64,000 bases of DNA from Arthrobacter sp. P2b (lineage in GTDB: Bacteria > Actinomycetota > Actinomycetes > Actinomycetales > Micrococcaceae): the NCBI RefSeq assembly GCF_900168295.1, contig NZ_FVZL01000007.1:1-64000 (forward strand), written 5' to 3'. Each line of letters starts with the position of its first letter. Position 1 is the stretch's first letter. Both the position numbers and the translations under genes were made by a program. This document shows, in pieces, positions 31,890 to 42,111 of this stretch. The notes under the pieces are model-generated. The model made no database searches. It saw only the letters and a list, made by a program, of their open reading frames with translations, and was not told the DNA's origin.

Positions 31890-33008
31890 ATGAGCCCGGA
31901 CACACGTCCAACGCGTCCCGGCCGATGCAGGACCGCCGCCGCAGCGGCTGCCGTAAGTGCCGCCGTCGTTCTTTCCGCCTGCACCGGCGGCTCTCCTCCT
32001 CCCCCGGCCCCGAGCGAAACCGCCGCGACAGCCACGAACACCGGGACTGCCGGCCCGGCGGCATCAGCCCCGGCAACCGGCGCGCCGGCAACGGACAGCG
32101 GCGCGGATGCGGCCGGAAACATCCCCCAGCTGGTGGAGAATCTTTCGCCATCGGTGGTCACCATCTTCACTGACGGCGGGCTGGGCAGCGGTGTGGTCTA
32201 CTCCGAGGACGGCCTCATCCTGACCAACGAGCACGTGATCCGCGGCAACACCACGGTGGAAGTGGCATTCGCCGACGGCCAGCGGGTGGAGGGCACGGTC
32301 CGGGCCACCGACGCCGTGACGGACCTCGCCCTGGTCCAGGCCAACCGCACCGGCCTGCCGAAGCCGACGTACCAGACCAACCTGCCGAAAGTCGGCGAGG
32401 GCGCACTGGTGCTGGGCTCCCCGCTCGGCTTCGAAAACACCGCCACCGCCGGCATCATTTCCGGGCTCCACCGCTCCATCCCGGGCTCAGCCTCCAACAG
32501 CCTGTCCCTGGTGGACCTGATCCAGACCGACGCGCCCATCAGCCCGGGCAACTCGGGCGGTGCCGTGATCAACATGCGCGGCGAGATCATCGGGATCAGT
32601 GAGGCCTACCTCCCGCCGTCCACCGGCGCGGTGGCGCTGGGCTTTGCCATCCCCGCGGCCACGGCAGTGGAAGTCGCGGAGGAGCTTTTGGCCGACGGCA
32701 CCGCCGAGCACGCCTATGTGGGACTGACGCCGGGCGAACTCACGCGGCAGATCGCCGAGCAGCTGGGCATCGACGCAAGCACCGGCGTCGTGGTTCTGAA
32801 CGTTGACGAGGACGGCCCGGCCGGACGTGCCGGCATCCGACCCGGCGACGTCCTGGAATCCATGGAAGGCGTGGAGCTGGACGCGCCGGAAAGGCTCCTG
32901 GCCGAACTACGCAACCGCAATCCCGGCGACTCGGTCGGGTTCAAGGTCAAGCGGGGAGACGAGAACCTGGACATCAAGGCGGAACTCACCGAACGGCCCG
33001 CAAGTTAG
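31890..33008 (+). CDS. S1C (HtrA/DegP-like) secreted lipoprotein protease
   Basis: A 372-residue trypsin-fold serine protease with a C-terminal PDZ domain, expected to handle misfolded envelope proteins. The signal peptide ends in a lipobox-like LSAC (about residues 28-31), giving a lipid-anchored exported form, and a Pro/Ser/Thr-rich linker follows. The triad is visible: His in ILTNEHVIRG (about residue 116), Asp in DAVTDLALV (about 145), Ser in PGNSGGAVINM (about 225). The PDZ domain starts near residue 275 and contains GPAGRAGIRPGDVLESM. The ATG at 31890 follows GGGAGGTTGAG. A small disordered gene follows 26 bp later and may be co-transcribed. Confidence 0.92.
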   Translation: MSPDTRPTRPGRCRTAAAAAAVSAAVVLSACTGGSPPPPAPSETAATATNTGTAGPAASAPATGAPATDSGADAAGNIPQLVENLSPSVVTIFTDGGLGSGVVYSEDGLILTNEHVIRGNTTVEVAFADGQRVEGTVRATDAVTDLALVQANRTGLPKPTYQTNLPKVGEGALVLGSPLGFENTATAGIISGLHRSIPGSASNSLSLVDLIQTDAPISPGNSGGAVINMRGEIIGISEAYLPPSTGAVALGFAIPAATAVEVAEELLADGTAEHAYVGLTPGELTRQIAEQLGIDASTGVVVLNVDEDGPAGRAGIRPGDVLESMEGVELDAPERLLAELRNRNPGDSVGFKVKRGDENLDIKAELTERPAS

Positions 33009-33034
33009 CACCACCCCGACAGGAAGGTAAGACA

Positions 33035-33340
33035 ATGAGCCACCCCAAAGATGAAGCAGACGCAGGATTCATCATTCCGGACCCGTCCAAGGTCCGCGAG
33101 GACGTACCCGGCGACGCCGGCGACGAAGCGAACGTGATCCGCTTCAGCGAAGAGCAGGCCCTTATTGAGGAGCAGGCCCACGGCATCCGGCCGGACACGT
33201 ACAGCGTGCCCTCGGGCGGACCCACCATGGACGAGGCCCGCGGCAACATGGACCTCTCGGACCAAAGCCAGGGCGGGCGCGGGACCGGCCCCGAGGACGA
33301 CAGCAGTGACGACGGCCTGCACGGCGGCGCCGAGTCCTGA
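33035..33340 (+). CDS. Acidic disordered protein (101 aa)
   Basis: Hydrophilic and rich in Asp, Glu and Gly, with a possible short amphipathic helix (NVIRFSEEQALIEEQAHGI) in the middle and a GTGPEDDSSDDGLHGGAES tail. The ATG follows CAGGAAGG. It comes 26 bp after the S1C protease gene and ends before a textbook terminator (33360-33405). I do not recognise it; co-transcription with the protease suggests an envelope or stress link only. Confidence 0.6.
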   Translation: MSHPKDEADAGFIIPDPSKVREDVPGDAGDEANVIRFSEEQALIEEQAHGIRPDTYSVPSGGPTMDEARGNMDLSDQSQGGRGTGPEDDSSDDGLHGGAES

Positions 33341-33359
33341 CTTCTTAGCTCACCACACC

Positions 33360-33405
33360 GGCAGGGGCGCCCCGGATGATCCGGGGCGCCCCTGCCGTCT
33401 TTTTG
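33360..33405 (+). terminator. Intrinsic terminator
   Basis: A 17-bp perfect stem (GGCAGGGGCGCCCCGGA and its complement) with a 3-nt loop is followed by GTCTTTTTG, the clearest rho-independent terminator in the window. It ends the S1C protease transcript and lies just beyond the stop of the convergent VOC gene. Confidence 0.95.
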
Positions 33406-33410
33406 TTCTG

Positions 33411-33818
33411 TTAGAGCTGGTACTCCATGGTGCTGCCCAGGCCTTCATGGACGCACAGGATGTTGTGCTCGGTGTCCATGAACCAGGCAGACTTCTCCGA
33501 GTCCCTGGTGCAGATGTGGTTTTCGGTCTTGAGGTTCGGCAGGTCGTAGTCCTGGAACTGCACCCCCATCGATTCCATGTCCCGCACCGTCTTCTCGATG
33601 TCCGTCACTTCGAAGCTCAGGGCGGTGTGCTCGGAGTGTTTGCCGTCCGAGACATGCATCAACTGCAGCATGGGGCCGCCGTTGCTGCCGAGTAGTTCGC
33701 TGCCATCGTCAGCCGTGCCGCAGTGCGGGAGTCCGAGCTTTTCCGTATAGAAACTGTGGGCGCGGGCGGGGTCATCGACTGGCAGGATGGTTGTGGCTGT
33801 GTTCATTTTAAGGCTCAT
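33411..33818 (-). CDS. VOC family protein
   Basis: A 135-residue vicinal-oxygen-chelate (glyoxalase/bleomycin resistance-like) protein with one pair of beta-alpha-beta-beta-beta motifs: TATTILPVDDPARAHSFYTEKLGLPHCG at the start, then EHTALSFEVTDIEKTVRDMESMGVQFQ, with an ICTRDSEKSAWFMDTEHNILCVHE end. The GTAGGAGG site precedes the ATG at 33818. It is 69 bp downstream of the manganese catalase gene in the same direction. The substrate is unknown; the metal ligands of a classic glyoxalase are not obvious by eye. Confidence 0.85.
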   Translation of the reverse strand: MSLKMNTATTILPVDDPARAHSFYTEKLGLPHCGTADDGSELLGSNGGPMLQLMHVSDGKHSEHTALSFEVTDIEKTVRDMESMGVQFQDYDLPNLKTENHICTRDSEKSAWFMDTEHNILCVHEGLGSTMEYQL

Positions 33819-33887
33819 GTGGCCACCTCCTACGGGCAGAATCTTACGCCTGCGGCACCGGGAAAGAACCCCGGATTTTCGGGCCGA

Positions 33888-34835
33888 TTACTTCGGCTCT
33901 TTGGGGTTGTTGGCTTCCGCCAGTTCCACCTCGGCCGTGGCCTGGATGAGGGCCAGCAGTTCGGGGTCCAGGCCCGGGGCAAACTCCTCTTTCCGCTCCG
34001 GCGACATGGTCATGGGGAAACCTTCGGGCATGACCTCGGTGGTCAGCTCGGTTCCGTCGTTCGAGGGTGACGCCCCACGGAACAGCTTGCCCGCCTGGCT
34101 GAGGTTGTCCGCGCCAAAGGTGTACTGGATGCTCTGCAGCCCCGTATCCAGAAGCTTCTTCACCTCGGGGAACTGTTCGGCGTTGGTCTTGGGGATGGGC
34201 AGGACCTTGCCCCAGTTCACGCCCAGGCTTTCCAGTGCCTTCGCGAAGGCGTTCTCGTGGGCCTGGTCCCGGACAATGAGGTAGGCGATGGTGGAACGCG
34301 CTGTCTTGTTGTCCGTCATCTCGTAGATACGGCACTTCTGCAGGCGGCCGGTGGATTCGAGCATCAGGTTGTAGAGCAGGTCCAGGACCAGGTTGCCGCT
34401 GTTGTAGACGTAGGAGCCGCTCCACGGATTGCCCGCCGCGTCCACGGGCAGGGCACCCTGCGCGCCCACCAGGTAGTGGTGGATGTTGCTGGTGTCGAGC
34501 GCGATCTTGAGGGGCGTGGCACCCTTGGCGCCGGGCTCGTCCACGGGGTCGGTCTTTTTGCCCTGGTAGCGCGGGGATCCGTCCAGGAGCTGCGAAATGG
34601 TGGTGCCGATCAGTTCAACGTGGCTGATCTCCTCGGTTCCCACGCCCTGCAGGAGGTCCTTGTAGGGCTTGGACGAAGGGTCGCCACGGAAGTTCATGCT
34701 CTGGAAGAGGTACTGCATCATGGTGCGCATCTCGCCGAACTGGCCGCCCAGTCCTTCCTGCAGGGCGTTGGCTGCAGCCGGATCCGGCTCGTCGGCGGCA
34801 ATTTCATTGATCAGAAGCTGGGTATGCAAGTACAT
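33888..34835 (-). CDS. Manganese catalase family protein
   Basis: A 315-residue non-haem catalase with a dimanganese site in a ferritin-like four-helix bundle; it breaks down H2O2 without haem. Typical segments are MYLHTQLLINEIAADEPDPAAANALQEGLGGQFGEMRTMMQYLFQSMNFRG (residues 1-51, with the first Glu ligand), GTEEISHVELIGTTISQLL (about 66-84, ligands Glu and His) and RDQAHENAFAKALESLGVNW (about 188-207, ligands His and Glu). The ATG at 34835 follows GAGGAAA. A perfect TAAGC-AT-GCTTA palindrome lies 70 bp upstream and is a likely operator. A VOC gene follows. Confidence 0.93.
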   Translation of the reverse strand: MYLHTQLLINEIAADEPDPAAANALQEGLGGQFGEMRTMMQYLFQSMNFRGDPSSKPYKDLLQGVGTEEISHVELIGTTISQLLDGSPRYQGKKTDPVDEPGAKGATPLKIALDTSNIHHYLVGAQGALPVDAAGNPWSGSYVYNSGNLVLDLLYNLMLESTGRLQKCRIYEMTDNKTARSTIAYLIVRDQAHENAFAKALESLGVNWGKVLPIPKTNAEQFPEVKKLLDTGLQSIQYTFGADNLSQAGKLFRGASPSNDGTELTTEVMPEGFPMTMSPERKEEFAPGLDPELLALIQATAEVELAEANNPKEPK

Positions 34836-34905
34836 GGGCCATTTCCTCGTTTCGCTGGTTTGCTCTCACCGAAGGTCCTGCTCAGGTGAATGGATGCCAC
34901 CACCG

Positions 34906-34917
34906 TAAGCATGCTTA
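34906..34917 (-). promoter_or_regulatory. Perfect palindrome TAAGCATGCTTA before the Mn catalase gene
   Basis: A 12-bp perfect palindrome in an AT-rich stretch upstream of the catalase start; the half-site ACTTAC recurs at 34935-34940. It is the best copy of a motif found before other stress or envelope genes in the window. The phnD gene is divergent, so the site could serve either. Confidence 0.55.
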
Positions 34918-35069
34918 GCTTTAATCGCAAGGGTACTTACTACTTTTCGCCTCCCATTGTTAACCTGCCGTTTCTTTTGCAGTACGGCGTTCTCGTAATT
35001 TCCCGTTGTCTGGCGGAGTTTGGATATCGGTGTTCTCGATAATCCCCCTCATCTTCCGCGAAGGACATC

Positions 35070-35974
35070 ATGCGTTATCCCACTCCTCCTGCCCTTGGCA
35101 TCCTGGCTGTCAGCACCCTCCTTGCACTCACGGGCTGCCAGGCAGCCGCTTCCGAGCCTGCGGACCCTGCAAGCGCCCCGATCACCATCGCCACCATTCC
35201 CCTCGGCGATGACCCCACCCAGGCGAACCCCATCGAGGCTTTCGCGGAACTGCTGGAGGCCGAAACCGGCCGCGAGGTGGAGGTCACGGACGTTCCCGAC
35301 TACCTCAGCGTTGTGGAAGCCATCCGTGGCGACCACGTGGACATCGGCATCATGAGCGGTTTCCCGTCGGCCCTGGCTGTGAACACCGGCGAGGTCGACT
35401 CCCTGATGGCGTGGGCCGGCAGCGACGACCCCGTCTCCACCTGCGTGGTGCTGGACGGCTCCCCGGTCGAGAAGCTTGAAGACCTGCGGGGCAAGACCGT
35501 CGCCTTCGCAGACCAGGCGTCGAGTTCCGGCTACTTCATGCCGGTCTACATGCTGCACGAGGCAGGACTGAAGAAGGGCCAGGATTACGAGGCCATCTTT
35601 GCCGGCGGGCACGAGGGCAGCTTCGCCGCACTGAAGCAGGGCCAGGTGGACGCCGCCTGCACCTCCGTTATGCTCACCGAGCTCGGCGCACCCATGTTCC
35701 CCTTCGCGGAGGGTGAGTGGCGCGGCATTGGCAAGAGCCCCGCGATGGACGTCATGGGCAGCGTGCTTGCCCGCCAGTCGCTGGACAACGAGACCCGGCT
35801 GCAGCTGCAGGAGGCGCTGCCCAAGGTGTTCTCTGAGAACAACGCCGAGGCGCTGGGTGCACTCGGCAAGGGCTTCATCGGTCTCGAGGAAGTCATGGAT
35901 CCGGAACCGGCCATCTTCGACTCCTTCGCCGAGATCGCCGCGGTGGCCGACGTGAAGCTTGAGGACCTGGGCTG

Positions 35975-35975
<1 letters not shown>
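35070..35975 (+). CDS. phnD: PhnD-type phosphonate/phosphite substrate-binding lipoprotein
   Basis: A 301-residue periplasmic-binding-like protein, lipid-anchored outside the membrane (lipobox LTGC, about residues 18-21). It has the PhnD-family core: ITIATIPLGDDPTQANPIEAFAELLEAETGREVEVTDVPDYLSVVEAIRGDHVDIGIMSGFPSAL and ADQASSSGYFMPVYML, which forms part of the anion site. The ATG follows GAAGGAC. phnC starts at its stop codon (TGATG). The ligand could be phosphonate, phosphite, phosphate or a phosphate ester; no C-P lyase, phosphonatase or phosphite dehydrogenase gene is near, and a phosphatase gene in the same operon suggests a phosphorylated compound. Confidence 0.88.
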
Positions 35976-36776
<801 letters not shown>

Positions 36777-36793
<17 letters not shown>

Positions 36794-37628
36794 AACCACG
36801 GCGTCCCGCGGAGCCTCATCAGCGGCCCCGCCCCTGGACCCGGCAGAACGGCTGCGCCTCGAGCGTGCTTTCCGGGTGCCCCGCGCACGGTTCCTTACGG
36901 GCATTCCGCTGGCGCTCATCGTGCTGGCCTGGTCCTTCTGGGGCGCCGAATTCAACTTCGCCAAACTCGGCGAAGGAACGGTCAACATGGGCGAGTTCCT
37001 GTCGCGGCTCTTCCCGCCTGACTTTTCGAAATTCGGCACCATCGTGGCGTTGCTGGTTGAAACGCTGCAGATGGCCATCGTCGGAACCGTGCTCGGCGCG
37101 GTGCTGTCCCTGCTGGTCGCCTTTACCGCGGCGTCCAACATCGCCCCGCCCTGGCTCTACTACCCGGCGCGCTGGGTCATGAACATCATCCGGTCGGTGC
37201 CCGACCTGGTGTTCGCGCTCTTGTTCGTCTCCGCCGTCGGCCTGGGACCGTTCGCTGGAATCCTCGCCATGACACTGGGCTCCCTCGGCTCGATTGGCAA
37301 GATTTTCGCCGAGGCGATGGAGTCGGTGGACCGCGGGCCGGTCACCGCCATGGAGGCGGTGGGCGCGTCGAAGCGCCAGGTCATCCACTACGGCATCGTC
37401 CCGCAGGCAGCACCGCTGCTGGTCTCGTACACGCTCCTGCTGTTCGAGGGCAATGTTCGCGGAGCCACCATCCTGGGCCTCGTGGGCGCCGGCGGCATTG
37501 GCCTCGAACTCACCACGGCGATGCGGATGTACGACTACGGACACCTCAGCGCCATCATCATCTGCATCATCGCGCTCGTCACGGTCATCGACCAGGGCAG
37601 CGCACTCATCCGAAGGAGAATCACATGA
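36777..37628 (+). CDS. phnE: PhnE-type ABC transporter permease
   Basis: The 283-residue membrane subunit. It begins at a TTG (36777), which has a strong AAGGAG site inside phnC; earlier in-frame codons belong to the phnC overlap. Six hydrophobic segments are visible from about residue 40. The ABC-interacting EAA-type loop is about EAMESVDRGPVTAMEAVGASKRQVIHYGIVPQ (about 178-209). Its stop overlaps the next ATG (ATGA). The last helix is followed by RRRIT. Confidence 0.9.
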
Positions 37629-38389
37629 CAGCCCCCATCATCGACATCGAGCTCAGCGCTCCGGTCAACCTCCGGGACCTCGGCGGCATCCCCATCGAGG
37701 GCGGTGTCCTGCGGGAGGGTCTGGCACTGCGCGCCGACGACCTCTCCGTCATCACCGACGGGGACGCACGCCTGCTCGTGGACAACGGGCTCGCCGCCGT
37801 CATCGACCTGCGCACCGCTGACGAGGCCGCGCTCACGGGCCGGGGCCCGCTCGCCAACTATGCGGTGGCCTACCATCACCTGCCCCTGATGGAGAGCATC
37901 AGAGCGGGAATGCCCGACGGCGGCACTCCAGTGATCGAGCACGTCGCCATGGGCGAGATGTACGCCCGGATGGTGGAAACCGCGGCGCCGCAGCTCGCCA
38001 GCGCCCTGGGAATCATCGCCCTTGCCCCCGGGGCCACCGCCTTCCATTGCGCCGCAGGCAGGGACCGGACGGGCGTCCTGGCCGCGGCGCTGCTGCTGGC
38101 ACTGGGTGCCGGCGATGACGCCATCGTCGCCGACTACGCCCGCACCCACTCCAACATGGCCGCCATCCTGCAGCGCCTGCGGCCCACCATGGGTGCGCTG
38201 ATGGCCCGCCTCGGTTTCGACCTGGACGCGATGACCGCGGTGACCTTCTCCGACGAACCCATGGACATCTCGATGCTGACGATGCTCGCCAGACTCCGGG
38301 AACGCCACGGAGACGCACTGGCTCCCCTCCGCGCCGCCGGGCTAAGCAACGGGACCATCACCCGCCTCCGCCAACGGGCCCTTGCATGA
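37625..38389 (+). CDS. Tyrosine-specific protein phosphatase-like enzyme (Y_phosphatase3)
   Basis: A 254-residue Cys-based phosphatase. The active-site loop is HCAAGRDRTG, with nucleophile Cys142 and Arg148, and the N-terminal NLRDLGGIP plus RADDLSVIT segments are typical of the actinobacterial Y_phosphatase3 family. It overlaps phnE by 4 bp and the TetR gene by 4 bp, and is preceded by AAGGAG. Membership of a phn-type transporter operon suggests that it may act on an imported phosphorylated molecule rather than on proteins. A paralogue with the same loop is at 44310-45029. Confidence 0.88.
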   Translation: MTAPIIDIELSAPVNLRDLGGIPIEGGVLREGLALRADDLSVITDGDARLLVDNGLAAVIDLRTADEAALTGRGPLANYAVAYHHLPLMESIRAGMPDGGTPVIEHVAMGEMYARMVETAAPQLASALGIIALAPGATAFHCAAGRDRTGVLAAALLLALGAGDDAIVADYARTHSNMAAILQRLRPTMGALMARLGFDLDAMTAVTFSDEPMDISMLTMLARLRERHGDALAPLRAAGLSNGTITRLRQRALA

Positions 38390-39081
38390 CCGCTCTTGCC
38401 ACCGGGACTCCTGCCACCGGGACTCTGGCCATCGGGACGGAGGAGGCCCCGGCGCGTACCCCGCGCCGGGGCCCCGGCCGGCCACGCAACGAGGACATCG
38501 ACGCCCAGGTCCTGGCAGCCGTCCTGGAACTCATTGACGACAAGCAGGACGTGACCGCGGCGCGGATCGTGGAGCGCAGCGGAGTCAGCCGTGCCGCCCT
38601 GTACCGGCGGTGGCCCTCGCTGACCACCCTCATCGCTGCCGCACTCGACGTGGGGCGTGAAATGCCTCCCGCGATACCTGCTGACGGAAACCTGCGGGAC
38701 GCCATCCTCGAAACCCTGCTGGGCGCCACGGCCGGGACCGGGCCGGTGGACTACCCCGACGAGCGGTTCCGGCAGAGGATCCGGCTGGCCTTGGCGGACC
38801 GTGAACTGCAGAAGGCGTACTGGACATCCCACGTATCCCGGCGGCGGGCGCCCATCGAGAATGCGCTCCGGACAGGCATCGAGCGGGGCGAACTCCGGGC
38901 CGACCTCGATCCGGAAGCCTGTTTCGACCTCATCGCCGGCGTGTTCTACTACCAGCTGGTGGTCCGCGGCGATCACCTCGACGACGGGCATACCAGGGCC
39001 CGCTGCCGGTCCGCCCTGGACGTGGCTTGGCGGGGCATGGTGTCCGGCGGCCAGCCGGGCACCTCCCCCTTCGGCGGCTAG
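38386..39081 (+). CDS. TetR family regulator of the phn-type operon
   Basis: A 231-residue regulator. A Thr/Gly-rich N-terminal stretch (TALATGTPATGTLAIGTEEAPA) precedes the DNA-binding region GRPRNEDIDAQVLAAVLELIDDKQDVTAARIVERSGVSRAALYRRWPSLTTLIAAALD (about residues 28-85); the rest is helical. It starts in the phosphatase stop (ATGA), so it is the last gene of the five-gene operon and probably autoregulates it. It is convergent with, and overlaps by 4 bp, the small gene at 39078. Confidence 0.86.
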   Translation: MTALATGTPATGTLAIGTEEAPARTPRRGPGRPRNEDIDAQVLAAVLELIDDKQDVTAARIVERSGVSRAALYRRWPSLTTLIAAALDVGREMPPAIPADGNLRDAILETLLGATAGTGPVDYPDERFRQRIRLALADRELQKAYWTSHVSRRRAPIENALRTGIERGELRADLDPEACFDLIAGVFYYQLVVRGDHLDDGHTRARCRSALDVAWRGMVSGGQPGTSPFGG

Positions 39082-39302
39082 ATCGGGTTGTTGCTGTCGT
39101 CCCGCTTGTCGGGGTCCTGGCCGTCCCCGTAGCCGGTGGCCGAGGCCAGTCCGCCAACCTGCTGGCCGGCATTGGTCTGGCCGGGCAGGAAGTGTCCGTC
39201 CGGGGAGGCTGCCTGTTCCTCCCCGGACCCCGGTGCGATGTCCTCGCGCAGATGCTCGTCAGTGGGAAGATCCTGGTTGCCGGGGGTTTCCTTGTCGCTC
39301 AT
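39078..39302 (-). CDS. Acidic hydrophilic protein (74 aa)
   Basis: A small disordered-looking protein (SDKETPGNQDLPTDEHLREDIAPGSGEEQAASPDG..., ending DKRDDSNNPI). GGAGG lies immediately before the ATG at 39302. The stop overlaps the convergent TetR gene. It resembles in composition the small acidic genes at 26476 and 33035. I do not recognise a family. Confidence 0.55.
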   Translation of the reverse strand: MSDKETPGNQDLPTDEHLREDIAPGSGEEQAASPDGHFLPGQTNAGQQVGGLASATGYGDGQDPDKRDDSNNPI

Positions 39303-39358
39303 CCCTCCAGCGAATCATCCTCTTGCGGCGACGGCAACCGCCGGCCCTGGTGCCTCGG

Positions 39359-41470
39359 CTACTTTTCCACGAGGGTGAGGACATCGTAGGTGGCCACGAT
39401 CTCGTCGTTCTGGTTGGTGAGGACGGCATCCCAGGACACCTCGCCGTACTCGTCGGTCTCGCGCGGCGTGATTTTTTTGGCGGTGAGGGTCACCCGGATC
39501 GAATCGCCTGCGGCAACAGGGGTGATGAAGCGCAGGTTTTCCAGCCCGTAGTTGGCCAGAACGGGGCCCGGCGCGGGCTCCACGAACAGGCCGGCCGCCC
39601 AGCTCAGCAGCAGGTAGCCGTGCGCCACGATGCCCGGGAAGAACGGGTTGGCCTCGGCGGCTTCCTGGTTGGTGTGGGCGTAGAAGGTGTCGCCGGTTGA
39701 GTTGGCGAACGCCGTGATGTCCTCCAGCGTGACCTGCCGCAGGTCGGAGCGGACGGCGTCGCCGATGCGCAGCGTCTCCAGGGTTTTCCGGAACGGGTGC
39801 GTTCCTTCCGTCTCAACGGTGAAGTTCCGGTCTGCCCCGGCATGCCAGACGCCGGTGATTGCGGTGAGCATGTTCGGCGAACCCTGGATGGCGGTGCGCT
39901 GCATGTGGTGCATGACGGACCGGATGCCGCCCAGCTCCTCGCCGCCGCCGGCCCGTCCGGGACCGCCGTGGACCAGGTGCGGGACAGGTGAGCCGTGGCC
40001 GGTGGAGCTCCTGGCGTCCTCGCGATTGAGCATCAGGACGCGTCCGTGGTGCGCGGCGATGCCGGTCACGAGTTCGCGGGCAACGTCAGGATCGTTGGTG
40101 CACACCGTGGCCACCAGGGAGCCGCTGCCGCGGGCGGCGAGGCGGACGGCGTCGGCGGTGTCTTTGTACCCGATCACGGACGAGACCGGCCCGAACGCCT
40201 CCAGCGAGTGGACTTCCTCCGCCTCGGGGTTGTTCCAGTTCAGGAGGACCGGCGCCATGAAGGCGCCGCCGTCCACCACCCCGGTGGAACCGTTCGCGGA
40301 GGTGACCGACGGCGAATCAAGCGTTCCGTACGCAAGCTCACCGCCGGCGTCGAGCATTGACTGCACGGCCGCGCGGACGTCCTTAAGCTGTTCCACGGAG
40401 GCCAAGGCGCCCATGGTGACGCCGTCCGCGCGGGGATCACCCAGCACCACTCGTTCGGTGAGCCGCTGGCCGATGGCCTTGCTGACCGCGGAAACCAGCG
40501 CTTCGGGAACGATGGCCCGGCGGATGGCGGTGCATTTCTGGCCCGCCTTGGCCGTCATTTCGGTGACAACAGACCGGACAAAAGCATCGAATTCGGGCGT
40601 GCCTTCCACGGCGTCGGGGCCCAGGATGGCCGCGTTCAGGGAGTCGGTTTCCGAGGTGAAGCGGACGCCGCCCTGGACCACGTTGGGGTGGGACTTCAGG
40701 GACAGGGCCGTGGACGCAGAACCGGTGAAGGCCACCAGGTCGCGGTAGTCCAGCACGTCCAGCAGGCCGCGGACGGAACCGGAGATCAGCTGCAGCGAGC
40801 CCTTGGGCAGGATGTTGGATTCAACGATGGCCTTGACCACGGCCGCGGCGACATAGCCGGTGGGTGTTGCAGGCTTGACGATGGTGGGTACGCCGGCCAG
40901 GAACGCGGGCGCGAATTTCTCCAGCATGCCCCAGACCGGGAAGTTGAAGGCGTTGATCTGCACGGCCACGCCGGGAATGCGGGTGTAGATGTGCTCGCCG
41001 GCGAAGGAGCCGTCCTTGGACAACACCTCCATGGGCCCGTCCACCACAACCTGCGAGTTGGGCAGTTCGCGCCGGCCCTTGGAACCGAAGGTGAAGAGGA
41101 CGCCGATGCCGCCGTCGATATCGATCAGGTTGTCGATTTTGGTGGCGCCGGTCTGTGCAGAGAAAGCGTAGAAGTGTTCCCGCCGGGCGTGCAGGTACTG
41201 CGCCAGTTCCTTGAGCTTCAGGGCGCGCTGGTGGAAGGTGAATTGCCCCAGTTCCGCCTGGCCCGTGGTGCGGCCGTACTCCACGACGGCGGCCAGGTCC
41301 AGCCCTTCCGTGCTCACCTTGGCCAGGATCTCCCCGGTGCTGGCGTCACGGACAGGCACGGCTGACGCCGTTGATCCGGCGTCGGGCGTCCACCAGGAAT
41401 CCATGATGAAGCTGGGCACCGTTTCCACGGTGTCGAGCGTGGCGTGGGGAGCTGTGGCAGTGGTGGTCAT
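39359..41470 (-). CDS. paaZ: Bifunctional PaaZ (aldehyde dehydrogenase / MaoC hydratase)
   Basis: Opens the oxepin-CoA ring and oxidises the resulting aldehyde in the phenylacetate pathway. The 703-residue product has an N-terminal aldehyde dehydrogenase domain (about residues 25-540; catalytic Cys313 in [11 protein letters not shown]) and a C-terminal MaoC-like hotdog domain (about 570-700, [23 protein letters not shown]). The start at 41470 follows GGAAGGA; an earlier ATG (41509) lacks a site and approaches the operator. A PaaR-type site lies 47 bp upstream, shared with the divergent thioesterase gene. Confidence 0.94.
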   Translation of the reverse strand: MTTTATAPHATLDTVETVPSFIMDSWWTPDAGSTASAVPVRDASTGEILAKVSTEGLDLAAVVEYGRTTGQAELGQFTFHQRALKLKELAQYLHARREHFYAFSAQTGATKIDNLIDIDGGIGVLFTFGSKGRRELPNSQVVVDGPMEVLSKDGSFAGEHIYTRIPGVAVQINAFNFPVWGMLEKFAPAFLAGVPTIVKPATPTGYVAAAVVKAIVESNILPKGSLQLISGSVRGLLDVLDYRDLVAFTGSASTALSLKSHPNVVQGGVRFTSETDSLNAAILGPDAVEGTPEFDAFVRSVVTEMTAKAGQKCTAIRRAIVPEALVSAVSKAIGQRLTERVVLGDPRADGVTMGALASVEQLKDVRAAVQSMLDAGGELAYGTLDSPSVTSANGSTGVVDGGAFMAPVLLNWNNPEAEEVHSLEAFGPVSSVIGYKDTADAVRLAARGSGSLVATVCTNDPDVARELVTGIAAHHGRVLMLNREDARSSTGHGSPVPHLVHGGPGRAGGGEELGGIRSVMHHMQRTAIQGSPNMLTAITGVWHAGADRNFTVETEGTHPFRKTLETLRIGDAVRSDLRQVTLEDITAFANSTGDTFYAHTNQEAAEANPFFPGIVAHGYLLLSWAAGLFVEPAPGPVLANYGLENLRFITPVAAGDSIRVTLTAKKITPRETDEYGEVSWDAVLTNQNDEIVATYDVLTLVEK

Positions 41471-41516
41471 CGTTGACGGTCCTTCCAACAAGGGGGCAGG
41501 AAACGGCATCCGATCA

Positions 41517-41538
41517 TTACTGACCGTCCGTTCGGTAA
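41517..41538. promoter_or_regulatory. PaaR-type operator between paaZ and a thioesterase gene
   Basis: TTACTGAC and TTCGGTAA form an inverted repeat with 6 bp between them. It lies in the divergent region, so one site could control both genes. TAAGTACCTTAC follows directly at 41541. Confidence 0.65.
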
Positions 41539-41634
41539 TATAAGTACCTTACATGAATGTGCCGCCGTGCACACTAGAACGGACCACACCATCACGCTGC
41601 ACACTGGAAGCACATCAGCCCCGAAGGAGAGCAC

Positions 41635-42084
41635 ATGAACGCCGCATCCCCGAACGAATCAGCCACCCAGGCAAGTCCCGCCGCCGAGCATGAGCTGTGG
41701 AAGATCCACCTCGGCGAGCTGGACGAGAAGATGGGCGTCAAGATCGTCGAAGAGTCGGTGGAGCGCGTGGTGGCTACCATGCCTGTGGAGGGGAACAGGC
41801 AGTCCTTCGGGCTGCTGCACGGCGGGGCGTCGCTGGCTGTCGGCGAGGCTGTGGGTTCGTGGGCGGCGGTCATCCATGCGAGCACCATGGGCAAGACCGC
41901 CGTGGGAGTGGACGTTTCCGCCACCCACCACCGCTCCGCGCGCGAGGGCCAGGTGACCATCACGGCCACGCCCATCCACCTGGGCGGCACGCTCACCACG
42001 CACGAGGTGGTCATCGCCAACGAAGCCGGGCAGCGGCTTTGCACCATGCGCATCACCAACCTGCTGATGCGGCGCCATAAGTAG
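41635..42084 (+). CDS. PaaI/YdiI-type hotdog thioesterase
   Basis: A 149-residue acyl-CoA thioesterase. It has the SFGLLHGGASLAVGEAVGSWAAVIHA segment (about residues 57-82) with catalytic Glu, as in the YdiI/MenI subgroup rather than Asp of PaaI. The ATG follows GAAGGAGA. It is divergent from paaZ across a PaaR-type site, suggesting it serves phenylacetate breakdown. By sequence type it might also act in menaquinone synthesis (DHNA-CoA thioesterase), so the choice is open. Confidence 0.85.
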   Translation: MNAASPNESATQASPAAEHELWKIHLGELDEKMGVKIVEESVERVVATMPVEGNRQSFGLLHGGASLAVGEAVGSWAAVIHASTMGKTAVGVDVSATHHRSAREGQVTITATPIHLGGTLTTHEVVIANEAGQRLCTMRITNLLMRRHK

Positions 42085-42111
42085 CCGCACCGGGGTTAAG
42101 CCTGTCGAGAC